64,000 bases of DNA, taken from positions 1-64,000 of the forward strand of contig JAHQIW010004666.1 of assembly GCA_019055375.1 (NCBI GenBank), written 5' to 3'. This DNA comes from Parelaphostrongylus tenuis (Eukaryota; Nematoda; Chromadorea; Rhabditida; Metastrongylidae). Both the position numbers and the translations under genes were made by a program. This document shows, in pieces, positions 12,503 to 24,361 of the stretch. Numbering within the stretch: the first letter of the stretch is position 1; every line of letters starts with the position of its first letter. The notes beneath the pieces were generated by a model. It saw only the letters and a list, made by a program, of their open reading frames with translations, was not told the origin of the DNA and did no database searches.

Positions 12503-13009
12503 GTTCGTCACTTTTTGATGCAAACGAAGACGCTTTACATGCTAAAAAGTTGAAGGTAGAACAAAGCAGCGCCTCATTTCGGCTCATAATATTTGAAGTT
12601 GTTTCTTTTGTCGTGCATATGTTTTGTAATACACTTTGCTTCGATGATCAATGGGCAGGGTCCAACCGCAGATGCCCTAATAGGATTTTCTTGAAAAAAG
12701 CTAATTTCATACCTATCATGTTTTATTCGCCATGTGACAAGAAATCCGCTACTGATGCTGATGAGAAGTGTCGTTTTTAACTTACATAGCAGAACGTGCC
12801 AACCTATCCTAGGAACACTCAAATGTCCTGAATCCTCTGTGCAATCCGTGTCCTATCAGCGCATACGCTATGAAGTCTTTCAGACATACCCTGCTTTACA
12901 CAGACGTGTCAAAATACTCTACAATAAAATCCATCTTCAAATTCCCTAAGCGACATGGAGTAGCCGCAGACAGCAGTGACTTATCGCTTCAGCGGCTCAT
13001 GTCTTCTAA

Positions 13010-13098
13010 GAGTGCTCAAACCAGTCTGAAAAGTGTTTCAAGCCTTTTCGAAGCTGGCACGTCAATGGCTTATGTACACCTCAACAAAATCGCCCATT
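13010..13098 (+). mobile_element. MITE family A arm fragment
   Basis: The segment CTGAAAAGTGTTTCAAGCC followed by TTTTCGAAGCTGGCACG matches the arm at 13540 (TCAGAAAATGTTTTAAGCC) and those of the 19 kb and 46 kb elements. It leads directly into the 125-bp tandem repeat, whose start (CCTCACAGCCACAC) also matches the family A arm, so the tandem repeat grew inside this element. Confidence 0.5.
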
Positions 13099-13473
13099 CC
13101 TCACAGCCACACACCCAACTAGTCAGCCATACTGATAGTAGGGACGAGGAAACGTGTTTTGGTCAAAATCATTTGAAATTGTGGTTGTTAATAATGTTCT
13201 AGCTGATGACTTACGGCTATTATCCTCACAGCCACACACCCAACTAGTCAGCCATACTGATAGTAGGGACGAGGAAACGTGTTTTGGTCAAAATCATTTG
13301 AAATTGTGGTTGTTAATAATGTTCTAGCTGATGACTTACGGCTATTATCCTCACAGCCACACACCCAACTAGTCAGCCATACTGATAGTAGGGACGAGGA
13401 AACGTGTTTTGGTCAAAATCATTTGAAATTGTGGTTGTTAATAATGTTCTAGCTGATGACTTACGGCTATTAC
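13099..13473 (+). repeat. Tandem repeat, 3 x 125 bp, apparently identical units
   Basis: The unit starts CCTCACAGCCACACACCCAA and ends with CTTACGGCTATTAT. Starts fall at 13099, 13224 and 13349. I see no mismatch between the three units except at the final two or three bases of the last. Identity among units in an otherwise decayed neighbourhood implies a recent expansion or homogenisation, or an assembly artefact. Confidence 0.9.
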
Positions 13474-13496
13474 TATGCATGTGGAGATTATAGCCT

Positions 13497-13890
13497 TTCT
13501 TTCAACTGTTTTTTGAGCCTCTTCATAAACATTCAATATAGTCAGAAAATGTTTTAAGCCTTTTCGAGATAGATACGGCAAAGGCTTACGTACGGCTCTG
13601 CAGTACCGCCCTCCTCATCAGCCACACGCCACACTAGTCGCACCTATTGATAATGGGGACGGGAGACTTGCTTTGCTTAAAACAGCGTAAACTTGCAGTT
13701 TTCACCATTTTTTAGTCGATTTTTTAAGGCCCAGTGGGGAAAGGTGGCTCTAATGAGGCAGGCGAAGCTGCGGAGGCGTACACAAACCACCGGCATATCA
13801 ATTTCGAAAAGCTCAAAATATCCTTGCAGATTTCATTGAATTTCTATGGCAGGGCTTGAAAAACAGTCATTCAAAGTCTCCAAATTATTC
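13497..13890. mobile_element. Foldback MITE family A, copy at 13.5 kb
   Basis: The left end reads ACTGTTTTTTGAGCC then CATTCAATATAGTCAG. The right end reads the inverted equivalents (CATTGAATTTCTATGGCAG, GGCTTGAAAAACAGTC). The centre holds CCTCATCAGCCACACG, the same block that begins the 125-bp tandem unit. It resembles the elements at 19130 and 46430. Confidence 0.5.
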
Positions 13891-14204
13891 ACGGAAGTGA
13901 TTCAAACCCTCATGCTGCTAAATGGGAGCGTATGGCGTAAATTTTAAGTCTATCGATAGAAAGCTTGCTTGTTATCTTAGTTCAAGTCTTCCTTAACGTA
14001 CAGCGAAGAAGGAAAGCAGCATGAACTGCTTTTGAACTCTAGAAAACCACCTGGTAATAGCGCAATATAAAACTACATGTTCATAATCTCTACTCAGTAC
14101 TCACCGCTTTTTTGGAGTTTCTCACGTACTTTATGTATTCATCAGATACATCTGATTCATTAGATTTGGGTGAAACGGTAATCCTCGAATTATGTAGAAA
14201 AATC

Positions 14205-14745
14205 CTGTTTGTGTAATGATCTATATCATACATTTTGTTTTGATTGTTTTCTCAAGACACGCTCAAGTCTCAATATGCTTGATAGTCATATTTTGATGGT
14301 CAAATGCAGGACAGCTTATAGAGCTCGATATGTGTGTTCCGACCTTGACAGTCTCACCAGTCGGGCAGTATCCTTCGTCTTAGGCCAGTCCTCTTGGGGA
14401 AACCCAGTTCCTATGGCTAAAAAATGATCATCAGGCATACCGAAATTTGAGCGTAGTCTTAAGAAAACACTCGAAACGCAAGGTTTGATATTTGACCATA
14501 CTAGCCAATAGTAAACGAGTGTAAAACACTGTCCATTCAATGATATTTTCACTTAATGGCAAGTGTAAAAAGTTTTCTTCGCCATCTCTATATAGGGGTT
14601 GGATTGCCCCAGGAAATTGGCTAAAGGCGAAGGTACCGCACGACTGATGAGCCTGTCAAGGTCAAATCACGTGTATCGGGCTCTATATGTTGCCATATAT
14701 CAGACCGCATGCACGGCACAAAAGATGATTATCAGGCATCTGCTT
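14205..14745. mobile_element. Foldback MITE family B, copy at 14.2 kb
   Basis: Palindromic: ATAGAGCTCGATATGTGTGT with GACCTTGACAGTCTCACCAG on the left, mirrored near 14650-14700 (GATGAGCCTGTCAAGGTCAA, CGTGTATCGGGCTCTATA). Terminal-like GCATACCGAAATTTGAGCGT and CTTAAGAAAACACTCGAAA motifs recur in the copies at 47425, 50720 and 58358. Small frames on both strands here are products of the palindrome. Confidence 0.65.
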
Positions 14746-14752
14746 CATCTTT

Positions 14753-15760
14753 CGTCCCACTGATTAGCGGAGAACTCGAGTGGGCACGAATTATATTCCC
14801 ATTTTTTCTCATTTACAAGAGAATTCCATTAGGTCACTTCGCTTCTCGTTGGCCATCATATCTTTTTCTATAAAATCGAACCATCGAGTAGCTTTCCAGA
14901 AGTGCGTTTGACATTTCTAGTCCAGTTGATAACGGTTTCCGTCTATCGGTTGTCGTTAGCGCATCACGTATACGGTCCACCCTATTTTCAGTAGACTGGC
15001 TTGTGGAGGGACGTTTTTGATTTTTGACTGTTGACTCAGGTCAGAATTTCGAATCCTTGCTTTTTTTCGCGAATTACGGAGTACTTTCAGCATCGGCTTT
15101 TCGACTGCCCGCTCAACAGCGCCCAGTGATCTTTCATCCTCATTGGGTAGATCAGGTTTCTGATGCATATGACAAGGGTAGGGATAATTGTTGAACTGAA
15201 ATAGTGTGCAGGCGGTCGGGTGTTCTATATTCTCTTCACAAAATCTTCAGCTCTTATGGAACTTCCTCAAGTTGCTAACTTCTTGCTGATCGGCTTACAA
15301 GTTAAGCCGTTTATCATGCTAACTTCCCGATTTGAATAGGCATAACGGGAGTACTCGTAAATAGTAATTCTGTAGAGTGTGAATTCTGAATGGGGCATTC
15401 GAAATCAGTGCGCTACTTATGACTTTCTTTGGTATACTGAATCGCAAGACAGTGTTGCCGGAAAGTTGTCGAAATCGGTTAAAATTCGTTCTGCTGGGCT
15501 AATGCTTGGTTTCATAAGAGTGATGTCTTTGGAAAAGTGTAGATGACGAAATTGTTGGCCATTGAATTTCACCCTTGTTGTCCCAATTTAACTTCCGTAT
15601 GGCTTTCTGTAGGGTGGCAATAAATAGTTGTAACGAGATAGTATCACCTAGTCAAACTCATCTCTTTATGTCGATAGTAATATCTTTGAACTTTATTAAA
15701 GAAGAGATATAGTCTGGTCATGGCATCTTTCATAGCTTACGGAGAATCTTGATGTTCCAT
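14753..15760 (-). mobile_element. RTE family 1 fragment (3' part)
   Basis: Minus-strand fragment of the same non-LTR retrotransposon as the copy at 29346. The 3' terminal segment begins at the GACTCGAGCGGG-like block, the C-terminal frame at 14956-15168 (EDERSLGAVERAVEKPMLK, then DLSQQSKIK) aligns with the 29.4-29.8 kb region, and homology runs back through the region encoding the RT palm to about 15760. It is frameshifted throughout and 5' truncated, the usual outcome of aborted target-primed reverse transcription. Confidence 0.75.
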
Positions 15761-15892
15761 ATCTTCTATTTCAACTCATTCAAAGGATACGAACGTTCTC
15801 TTTATCACACTGCTTCCACAGCAATACTATGATGATACAACTCAAAGGTGCGGAAAAAGTTGTATTTTTCAAACATTTAAGTAGAAAAATTA

Positions 15893-16045
15893 CTGCATAA
15901 ACAATTCAATTCATTCAGTGTTGCACGTTCCATAACTTAAGCACATCTGAAAATAGGCAAATAAATAAAACACATTCTATGCCAAATCCAAACAAAGAGT
16001 TCAATAAATTATCAGAATTAATAGAAAATGTTGAATCAATGCTAA
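15893..16045 (-). mobile_element. Tc1-like element terminal fragment
   Basis: About 130 bp (GTTCCATAACTTAAGCACAT, CTGAAAATAGGCAAATAAAT, and the following block) match the upstream flank of the Tc1-like transposase relic at 40155-40290 in the same order. It carries no coding sequence and is read as the 5' terminal part of the same family. Confidence 0.5.
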
Positions 16046-16232
16046 AAATAACAAAATACAAAGTTGACAGAACTTTCCCCACATTCTGTATAAATATATG
16101 AAAGCTGAGTGACACGAATTTGTGAATCTTCAATGGAAGTTGGACCTTCCCAATCCCGCGTATCATCCTTGCCGGGGCGCGTGCTAACCAAAGTTAGACC
16201 AAGTTCTTGCTTTGTTATAAACTTCAACCGCG

Positions 16233-16312
16233 ATATATATATAATATATATATATACACATATACATATGTACATATATTTATGTATATATATATATGTG
16301 TATAGTGACCGG
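16233..16312. repeat. AT-rich microsatellite (TA/CATATA)
   Basis: Imperfect (TA)n with ACATATAC interruptions, just before a SINE family A copy. The 110- and 100-codon overlapping frames here come from this low-complexity DNA. Confidence 0.85.
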
Positions 16313-16560
16313 GTGGCTAGTGATGTTCGGTTCGGGTTCGATGTTCCGTACCCACCCCCAACACTCTCCGGCAATCATAAAGGGAAGGCCCTGCGCAGCG
16401 TCGCGGCTTAGCTATCTTCGAGAGTTCAAGGAGACGTGCTGACCAGTATTCCACGTCGTTCGTGAAAAAGATGAAATGCTCAAGGAAGCAAGGAGGCGAA
16501 TCGAATACTAACAAGACTACGCCCCGCCCAGTAAAAAAAAGTGTGATACGGGTCAAAAAG
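16305..16560 (+). mobile_element. SINE family A copy 3
   Basis: Head GTGACCGGGTGGCTAGTGAT and body blocks CACTCTCCGGCAATCA and AAGGAGACGTGCTGACCAGT align with the copy at 10885. It is sandwiched between two TA-rich microsatellites, which may mark its insertion preference or a tail that later expanded. Confidence 0.6.
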
Positions 16561-16574
16561 AGTAACTGTGATAC

Positions 16575-16720
16575 AACTAGGTATATATATGTATATAATA
16601 CATGTATATACATATTTATATATGTCCATATTCACATATAGATGCATATGAGTGTACAAATATATATATATACATATATATATGTATATATATATATCAC
16701 ATATATATGGACATATTCAC
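16575..16720. repeat. AT-rich microsatellite (TATA/TGTA)
   Basis: Long imperfect run of TATATA with GTATAT and CATATA variants immediately after the SINE. Confidence 0.85.
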
Positions 16721-16879
16721 TTATAGATTTAAATGTATATTGTAGTCAATTAGCTGTTAGATCAACTAGTTTTGATGCCGATATGCTTACCATTTCATAT
16801 CCGATGACTTTTTGCTCACAGCTTCGATAACTTATATCGTAAAAGGAATGATATCAGTAAAGTTCTGTGTAATAAAGTG

Positions 16880-16950
16880 GTCAGAACGAGTCCTCAGTAA
16901 GGTGAAACGTGGGTTCAGCTAATTCTTGAGGTTTGGAGTTTTGTATACCG
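16880..16950 (+). mobile_element. SINE family B remnant
   Basis: The B-box-like AAACGTGGGTTCAGCTAATT, preceded by CGAGTCCTCAGTAAGG, is a decayed match to the tRNA-like units at 36070 and 36366. Confidence 0.4.
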
Positions 16951-16959
16951 CTTAGTGCT

Positions 16960-19125
16960 CTTGAATCAGAGGCCTTCTGAATCAAGCTATGTTAAATCTT
17001 TCTGGGATAATTTCTTCCTAAATCATGAACAGTTGTAGAATACCAAACACACCGACATAGAGATGACAAACGAACAGGAAAAGAAAATGAACAGAAGGAA
17101 GCAAAGAAAAGAAAAGACTGTAATGGCCACGAACGGATATCATATGTAGAGCTTAGATTGATGTTCAACATAACGTTTTTGCCCTGTAGCAGGTACTCTG
17201 CTTCTGATTCGCTCATTCTGACCACAAAATTACTCAACTGCTATCTTCGTAATGAACTTCAGTTATGAAAATGGTTGGACAGTGAATTCTGAAATGTATC
17301 CATCATAAGTCAGGAACCAATTCAAAAGTGACTGTAATCGAATGATGGAGTGAATTTGCCTACTAGACGAAAAGCTGTTAGAAGAGAATACACCAAGAAC
17401 TTAGATTACATCTAAACCAAAAACTAGTAACAAAGTGCATGAGAAAATCGAGAATGTGAAAATTATAGGAGCAGTCAATACGACTAATGTGAATTGATCA
17501 GATAATTACCAGCGAGTGTGACAAACAAATTTGACTAATGTCATGCCAGTGCGAGCCAAGAGACGCCCCTAGGAATCACATACTTTGAGTGTTAAGGAAA
17601 TTTTAATTTTGTGATAATATTGATTTTAGAAGTAGCCACGGATGAATGTAATAACGCAAGAAATCTTTCGTTATTACGTAAGCAAAAATGTCTGCATCGA
17701 TATTGTGAAACAATCGCACTTGTGGATCACAACGAAGGTACCGTGTCAAGATTTTTTTTTATTGCACAGAAGAAAGGGGTATGATTTTTCACTACAGAAT
17801 CTGTATGAGCTCTGAAGCCGATTTGCAATAAAGTGTTGCTAATAAGACTATAGATCTGTAATCGACTTTTGCGTTTGTCATCTATTTTGGTATCGTTATA
17901 AATAAAGAATAGTGCGCGGAAAGGTATGTGCAGTTTTATGCTGCCATAGCAGACTCAATCAGTGCCACAGTCACGGGATGGCCTTGATGATCTCGGAAAC
18001 TGCGAGGTTGTTAGAGCCAGACAATAGTGTTTTTGGAATCTCCCAGAAACGTATTTGCAGCTATGTATTTAGAGAACGGTGACGATTCTTTATAATATGT
18101 AAATCATTCAGTTGAGCCATTTTCAGAGTATTCTCAGCGTATTAATTATGTGGTTCAATGCTTTCAGACCTTAGACTCTCACAATCAACTCAAAAATTTT
18201 ATACGGTTACTTTTGAAAGTAGATTAGTTATTCGCAGGAGGTGTGACTTAAAGAGGCGATTCGCTGCTCAGATCAAGCCATCATCACTTGAAATAAGAAG
18301 TATCAGAATTCGTACATTTCTGGTAATAAAGCGGTATTGCTATATGCTCTGGCTTCCTAAAACGTTAAAATTTTTGGGAAGAGAAATTGTTAAAGGCAGT
18401 TTGATTTCGCTTTGGTTTCCAAACTACTTCTCGTGCAGAATGTCGCTGAAATGTAGAAAAAAAGTGGTAGGCGGTAGGTGAGATGTCTGGCTAGCTTGGT
18501 GATCAAGAAAAGGTTTCGTTTAAACAGTTTCGTTCAGCTTCTCCAGCGTCGTTTGCCTGACATGAGACTGAGAATTATAAGCAGGACTGATTCGTTTCTG
18601 ATGAATAATACAGAGCACCACGTTTGTAGTTTGTTTCGTTTCTGATACTCAACTTCACCCTGTTCTCCTTTGACTTCCTCAGTAGGCGAAGATGACTGGC
18701 CAGAATTGATCTTGGACGTATTCCAGTAAACTTCAAAATAAATTGCTTGGCGCTGTGTCTTTGAGACTGATCATTAGGCTTTCTGTAATTTTAACATGTA
18801 CCCATCGTCAGTGAATAACTTATGCAGCGTCGATGTGCGAGGTGTGAGTTTCATGTTCATGTTTCATACCATGTTTACTACTCTTTCAGTCCCTGATAAC
18901 AACTTCGTTCTTCAAAAACTTCCAACTCACTACTTGCATTTCTCATTAGAGAACAAAATCACTCTCTTGCAGATGGCATGAAATGCACCCAAAAGGACGA
19001 TATTGATAAAAAGATGTGATACGATGTTAGAAAATGACTGTTCTCTGACTAGAGCTTTGACAAAATGTAGTGTAGTATGATATTTCACTGTTTGAGGCCA
19101 CAATTTTTTCACCTTATTCAGACAT
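16960..19125. other. Region without a supported gene
   Basis: The longest frame, 107 codons at 18158-18481 on the plus strand, is Arg/Lys/Ser/Leu-rich without any recognisable motif or splice context, and I treat it as chance. No repeat homology was noticed. Confidence 0.35.
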
Positions 19126-19129
19126 TAAT

Positions 19130-19555
19130 CCATATGATCGACCGTTTTTGAAACCTCATAATAAACATTCAAGATAATTCTAAAAAAAGAAGAATTTTTC
19201 AACCCTAAACGAGGTTGCTACGCCAGGGCCATACACCGGTATTTCGGAGGTTTCGGCCTCCTCGTCAATGACCCCCACCCCACATTACGTACGCCCTGCA
19301 CTGTAGCAAGGAGGAAGGCGTATTTGGTGATACACCATAGTGTACACTGACACTGGTCCATCACCATTGTTCAGTCGATGAAATTCGGCTGGATTTCGGC
19401 TATGCCATCAGCACGTACGCCTCTCTCCTTGCTACAGTGCAGCGCTTAATGTGGGACGGGGGTCACTGATGAGGAGGCCCGAAACACCGGTGTATGGTCC
19501 TGACGTACCAACCTCGTTCAGGCTTGAAACATTCTTTTTTTTTGGAATTATTCAG
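19130..19555. mobile_element. Foldback MITE family A, copy at 19.1 kb
   Basis: Clear palindrome. The left arm (CCTAAACGAGGTTGCTACG, GGGCCATACACCGGTATTTC, GGCCTCCTCGTCAATGACCC) and the reverse complement of the right arm (about 19430-19555) agree over roughly 120 bp. The unpaired centre includes ATCACCATTGTTCAGTCGAT, also present in the 46.4 kb element. No coding capacity. Confidence 0.75.
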
Positions 19556-19575
19556 ATATATGTATGCATATATAC

Positions 19576-19617
<42 letters not shown>
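19556..19617. repeat. (TA)n microsatellite
   Basis: About 20 TA units abutting the right end of the foldback element, compatible with TA-target preference or with later expansion. Confidence 0.9.
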
Positions 19618-19624
19618 AGTCATT

Positions 19625-20590
19625 GTTCAGGGGTCTCCTTCGTAATGAGAGGATGTGCTGAGAGTTATGGAGCCATCGACACTAAGTTTTTGGAACAACA
19701 AGAGGATAATGGCTGCGTTAGGTAAATGGTAAAAGCAACTACCGCGTACCTTGCATTTATTGTACGGATTTTATGAAAATTATGGGTCCAATAGTTTTTT
19801 TCAATTGTTTTATCCTGCCTTCTAAAATTTTTGTTAATATTTTGATACTTTAGACTTCATGATCTACTCGATATCAAAGAGTGCATATGCAAATCGAGAA
19901 GGTACTGTTACGCTGGTCGTGGAAGACGAAGGTCGACATCGCAGTATGGCGTCTGGATGATCATGGCGGCTGTTTGTGCTGTCGCATTTCAATATGTTAT
20001 GTGAAGTGGATCACCCACTGCATCTGATAACATGAGCTCCCCTGGAGCTGAGACCCTCAATACCTCGACGCTCATCATTCAGCTATCGAATTGGTTTTTG
20101 AACGATTTATTTGGTAGTTGTGCCGGTCTTTGAAGTGGTTTATCCCAATCGGATGAGATGGGAAAATCCAGCACAACCGTGCATTTAATACTATCGTCAG
20201 CATGACAAATTCTTGTTGTTTCCTTATCTGTGATCATTTACATTTGATCTGTACAATAAATGGCGCTTACTAGCTGCTCTATCTGCTGGTGTGAATTTTT
20301 TTGTTAGAAGAATTGAAGCTAGCTGTGAAGTTTCGACAAGGTAATCTCAGAGAGCACGTCTCAAGATGCTTGGAGAGGTAGCAGTAGCTTCGCATTTGAT
20401 TCCAGAAAATGTGCTAGAAAATACGAGGCATCCTGAAAATGTGCTACAAAATACGAGCCCTCCTATCCTGTGTTCCCCACAGCGTTTTTATAGTTTTTCA
20501 GATAGGAAACAATTTTTCGATCATGCAGTGTAAAGCTTTCACTAGTGTACCCAACAATAATGTGGCGGTGCTGTGCAAAAACATTTGCGC
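19625..20590. other. Interval with no recognised feature
   Basis: No gene or repeat could be supported here. Confidence 0.35.
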
Positions 20591-20595
20591 CAGCC

Positions 20596-20775
20596 GAGAT
20601 CCGACGGATAACGCATTGTAGCGTAAAAAGGGTGCTGCGCAAAACGAGCGTCGGTGGTGCAACACTTCAGAACACGCTTCGTGAAAGACCGAGACCTGGG
20701 TTCGAGCTCTAGCTGACGCATATATTTTTGCACAGCACTCCACATCATTGGGTATATTATAAGATCATACCAGCG
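20596..20775 (+). mobile_element. SINE family C copy 1
   Basis: Carries GCGTCGGTGGTGCAACAC as a degenerate A box region and ACCTGGGTTCGAGCTCTAGC as a B box, then CTGACGCA and TTTGCACAGCACTCCACATC. The same order occurs at 42636-42790. The tRNA-like region lacks a full cloverleaf, so it is read as a tRNA-derived SINE rather than a tRNA gene. Confidence 0.6.
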
Positions 20776-21429
20776 CAGGAGGCGGTCAAATAAATGAATT
20801 TGCTTCACTAGTGATACAATGTGGACTTAAGAAAACCACGTTCACTTATTGCATTCAGATTGCTGACGTGCGCAACTTTTTATCCGTTCTCAACATTTCT
20901 CGTGATAGGACTCTTGTCTTCGGCATAGAGTTTTTGGAACCACCTCAACGTTATATTTATAATCTCTTCCCTATTATAGTTTTGACATCATTCTGACTAT
21001 CTTGCATTGCATCATATTTGAGTTCAATTCATGGAGAAGAGCGACATGATTCTCTTTCTTTCAAGTCATCATGCCAAGTTGACCAAGATATTATAGATAA
21101 GATATGCCACATGGAGATAGAAGATATTGGAGAAGATATTATAGACAAGGTATTATTATTAAAATGAGCAGATATTGTATGGAAACCAGTCATCATTGGG
21201 TTGTCCCACAATTCCGTTTGCACTATTATTTTATTCAATTTTTTCTTTTTTTTCAATCGGGTTATTGCCGAGACGCTGTGGAATGTTAAATAATCTCCTA
21301 GTAAGCTTTAACCAACCAGAGGCTGTGAAGCTATAAAAGCTAAAGACTAAAAAGGTATAAAGGTGCTTCAAGCCAGTAATGCCTCAATGGGCACTTCATG
21401 CATTAATTAATCACGCACTGCACTCATGA

Positions 21430-21700
21430 TCGTCTGCGTAAATCTTCTGTTGCGACCGCACAGACAGGACTTTCTCAAGTCGATCATCGTTAGACACGAA
21501 TTCCGAGTTCACGTCTCGCCTACTTTTGCACCGCGCCAAAGATTCGCCAAATCAGGAAAGGTCCATGCGCAAAAAAGTATGCTCTCAGTTTACTTGGATT
21601 GCAAGAAATTCTGTTTTGAGAAGTGCCCAACAATAAGCAGACAATCAGTGTCATTATTCTATGGAGAGCAACTTCGGATATTGGTCGCAGCAGTGTAGGG
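21430..21700 (+). mobile_element. Mariner transposase fragment
   Basis: The frame 21426-21698 contains HRQDFLKSIIVRHEFRVHVS, GKVHAQKSMLSVYLDCK and GEQLRILVAAV. These correspond to the central mariner transposase region (normally with a TGDE catalytic acid, then the HPKKVLLSVWWD-type block). The catalytic acid segment is degraded here (VRHEF in place of TGDE). N- and C-terminal thirds are missing, so it is inactive. Confidence 0.6.
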
Positions 21701-21727
21701 GTAGTGTCAGAAACGACTCAATGTGGT

Positions 21728-21802
21728 CTTCTCCAGAGTAGCGCTCGACCCAGAACATTGCAGGTATTCTTCAGAGTAGCGCTCGACTCGGAACATTGTA
21801 AA
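21728..21802 (+). repeat. Short tandem duplication (about 38 bp x 2)
   Basis: CAGAGTAGCGCTCGACCCAG and CAGAGTAGCGCTCGACTCGG lie in direct tandem with matching ACATTGCAGG / ACATTGTAAA ends, just downstream of the mariner fragment. Confidence 0.7.
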
Positions 21803-22071
21803 GTCAATTTGTCGCGTTTTAGAGGAACTAGGCTAGACTACGGCACCACATTGATCTTATATCCTTGACATTATTCTATTAGATTATCATCTCTTCCGCG
21901 CCCTGAAGCATCATTTGCGGATGAAGAAATTCAAAGACTACAGCCTGCTTGAAAGTGATATCACCAACTTGTTTGATCGACAGCCTCATTCTTTCTAAGA
22001 CGTAGACATCCAATCTTTGCCCAACAAATAATTACATATTTAATCATAATGGTGTTTGTGTTCTAGGCCTT

Positions 22072-22475
22072 TTCGTGGTCTGTTATAGCACTTATAATGT
22101 GCTAGACATGTGTTTCGATTTTTCACACCAATCAGCAAGTATAACGACCCTTTTCTTTTGAGCCAGTCCGTTGTAAGGGAGTATATTCTTTACATATGAG
22201 AGAATCGGCAGCGAACACTTTACTCTGCAAGTGCGTCAAGTATAAATCACGCGACATTGCAATATTTCGACCTCTTGTGGCTGGTAAACTTGCTAATACC
22301 TTTATATCTGACTGTTTTCTGAGGCCTCGCCTAAGATTAGTACATCGTGGCAGCATATTTTGAGCCATTCATGAGGTGCTATGTTATGGCACCTACAAAG
22401 TGCTGCAGGTATTTCGGCTTTTCAGGCTCAACAGTAGCACGGTGCCTTAGGTTTGAGCCAATCCAATGTAGGCTG
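22072..22475 (+). repeat. Direct repeat pair of about 100 bp
   Basis: A block at 22072-22185 (TGTTATAGCACTTATAATGT ... TTTTGAGCCAGTCC) and one at 22378-22475 (TGTTATGGCACCTACAAAGT ... GGTTTGAGCCAATCC) share order and spacing. The style resembles MITE family B arms, but I could not align it to that family directly. Confidence 0.4.
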
Positions 22476-22479
22476 AAAG

Positions 22480-24055
22480 GCTTTGTAGCAGAACCACATC
22501 AGAACTCATGAAAGGCTTAAAATATGCTGTCAGGATGTATTAATCATAAGCGAGTTCTCAAGAAAACAAATGTAACAGCGATTTTATCGTTGATTGATTC
22601 ATTTCATCGGGAAATTAGCAATCGAATTAACAATAATGTCGAAGTGCAAATTACGGAGCAACCCATTATAATGAGCGATGGAAACGTGGTTCTACCAACA
22701 ATTTTGAAGGCCCACCTCAGTGATAGCTTTGATTCTACTGGAGGCTGTTTTGGCGTCTAGCGTTCATCCCGTGCACTCTAATGTGCTATTATATAAGAGG
22801 TGTACCGATAATCATTTTTTGAACATTATTTGCGCTTGAGCATCGGTCATAGTGTACTTGTATGAGAATTGAGTTCTCGAAAGCGCAATTAGCTAGAAAG
22901 GATGGTATTGTGGTAAGGATACCTCACGTATGCCAATCTGATGACGTTTAAGAAACTTGACGTTGGGAATGACATTAAAAGAGTGTGCACCCGTATCAAT
23001 GCAACAGCATATCGTAAAATGTCATGATTGTCATAAATTCATTACGTTTCTATTAACTCTCGACCTTTTCGCCCTCTTTAGAGTCGGTGATTCTAACTGA
23101 TTGTCCACGGTCGTTCGCCTTCGTGCTATCGTCTTCACAGTGCCCGAATCAGATCTCTTTTACTGAAGCACTGGTCGAGTGAAGTCACCTCATTTGGTAG
23201 TGTCCATTTATACATGATGGTCGTTGTCTAGCGATAACTGTCGGCTGCTAGTGATTTATTTTCATGCCGATAATCCACCCTGTAGCAGTCGGCAGCACTA
23301 AATGGAACTAATGACTTATTCAACCGATCAACATTTAACCGGCTTGAATGATCTATTGCTTCTACAATAATCGTCACACCAAGGACAAACGATCATGGAC
23401 AATCGACTGAAATCACTTGCTCTGAAGAAAACGGAGACGTCGAATGTTTGAAGAAAAACCAATTTCATCAACATTATAGATTCAAGAAGTCATAGAAACA
23501 CTTTGATCAGTCTCGCTGTGGTTAAGTAAAAGCCGGTTCAGCAAATTATGAGCTCATTAATCTTCCAAACTGTTTTCGGGAGTAGTAGACTCAAATATTG
23601 ATCCTGTGGAAGATTATGTGTCCAAACAACATGAGCAAAATTTTATATCGTTGAGCATTATCTGCCATGAACTCAAACAATATGGAGACATTTTCACATA
23701 GCAGGTCTGTAGAACAATTTTCAGAGTATAACTTGCATTCGAGGTTGACTTAGAGGAATTTCGATAAAGAATCAGCGTAGCATAGGCACGCGTACACGAA
23801 GCTCAAAAATGTACAAACAACAATACTAAAACATTTGCACTCTCGTAGCACTATGCCAAGAATTATTTGAGTGGAAATCAACGTATCAATATATTGGGTA
23901 GATTGCGATAAAAGAAACATAATTATGCTGAACGGATCCGTACTTTTTTGATGACAGACTATGCGACTTCGGAATTCAATTAATTCCAAGATTTATAACG
24001 GTTTTACAGCTTTACGCAGTATTATGATGCTTCAAATATTCCTAAGAGAGTTGAG
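22480..24055. other. Region without a supported gene
   Basis: The 78-codon frame 22524-22760 (plus) and the 79-codon hydrophobic frame 23750-23989 (minus) have no family resemblance and no clear splice pairing. No repeats were noticed. Confidence 0.3.
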
Positions 24056-24061
24056 TAGAAA

Positions 24062-24160
24062 GCATGAAGTTCGACCTTAGACGGGAGTTGAACCCGCGTT
24101 CCATCCATACCGAGACGAGAGTTACCACTACGCCACCGAACTCACCGCATACTCACCACT
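24062..24160 (-). mobile_element. SINE family B unit, minus orientation
   Basis: The reverse complement reads TTCGGTGGCGTAGTGGTAAC (A box) and GAACGCGGGTTCAACTCCCG (B box), a tRNA-like pair. It lacks a convincing acceptor stem, and a related unit lies 200 bp away on the other strand, so a tRNA gene is less likely than a SINE. Confidence 0.5.
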
Positions 24161-24361
24161 CATTCTTCACTCATTTCCAATTTTTACTTACCAGTGAAAT
24201 GTTTTAGGAATATTTGAAGGATCATAGCACTGCGAAAAAACAGTAAAAAATAACAAATCTGTTAATCATAACAGTATAACAGCTGTCAGCTCAGCTGGGC
24301 TTGTAGAGCGATATTGATTACCTGACCAAACCTCAAAGATATTGAAGAATGACTGATGAGT

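Noticed and set aside
13099..13473. CRISPR array
   Set aside because: Three contiguous identical 125-bp units without spacers, in a eukaryotic repeat context. This is a tandem repeat.
16042..16411. Overlapping 110- and 100-codon frames with Tyr/Ile runs
   Set aside because: They are produced by a TA-rich microsatellite and a SINE head.
18158..18481. 107-codon basic frame (plus)
   Set aside because: No motif, no splice context and a composition expected by chance. One or more frames of this size are expected in 64 kb of such DNA.
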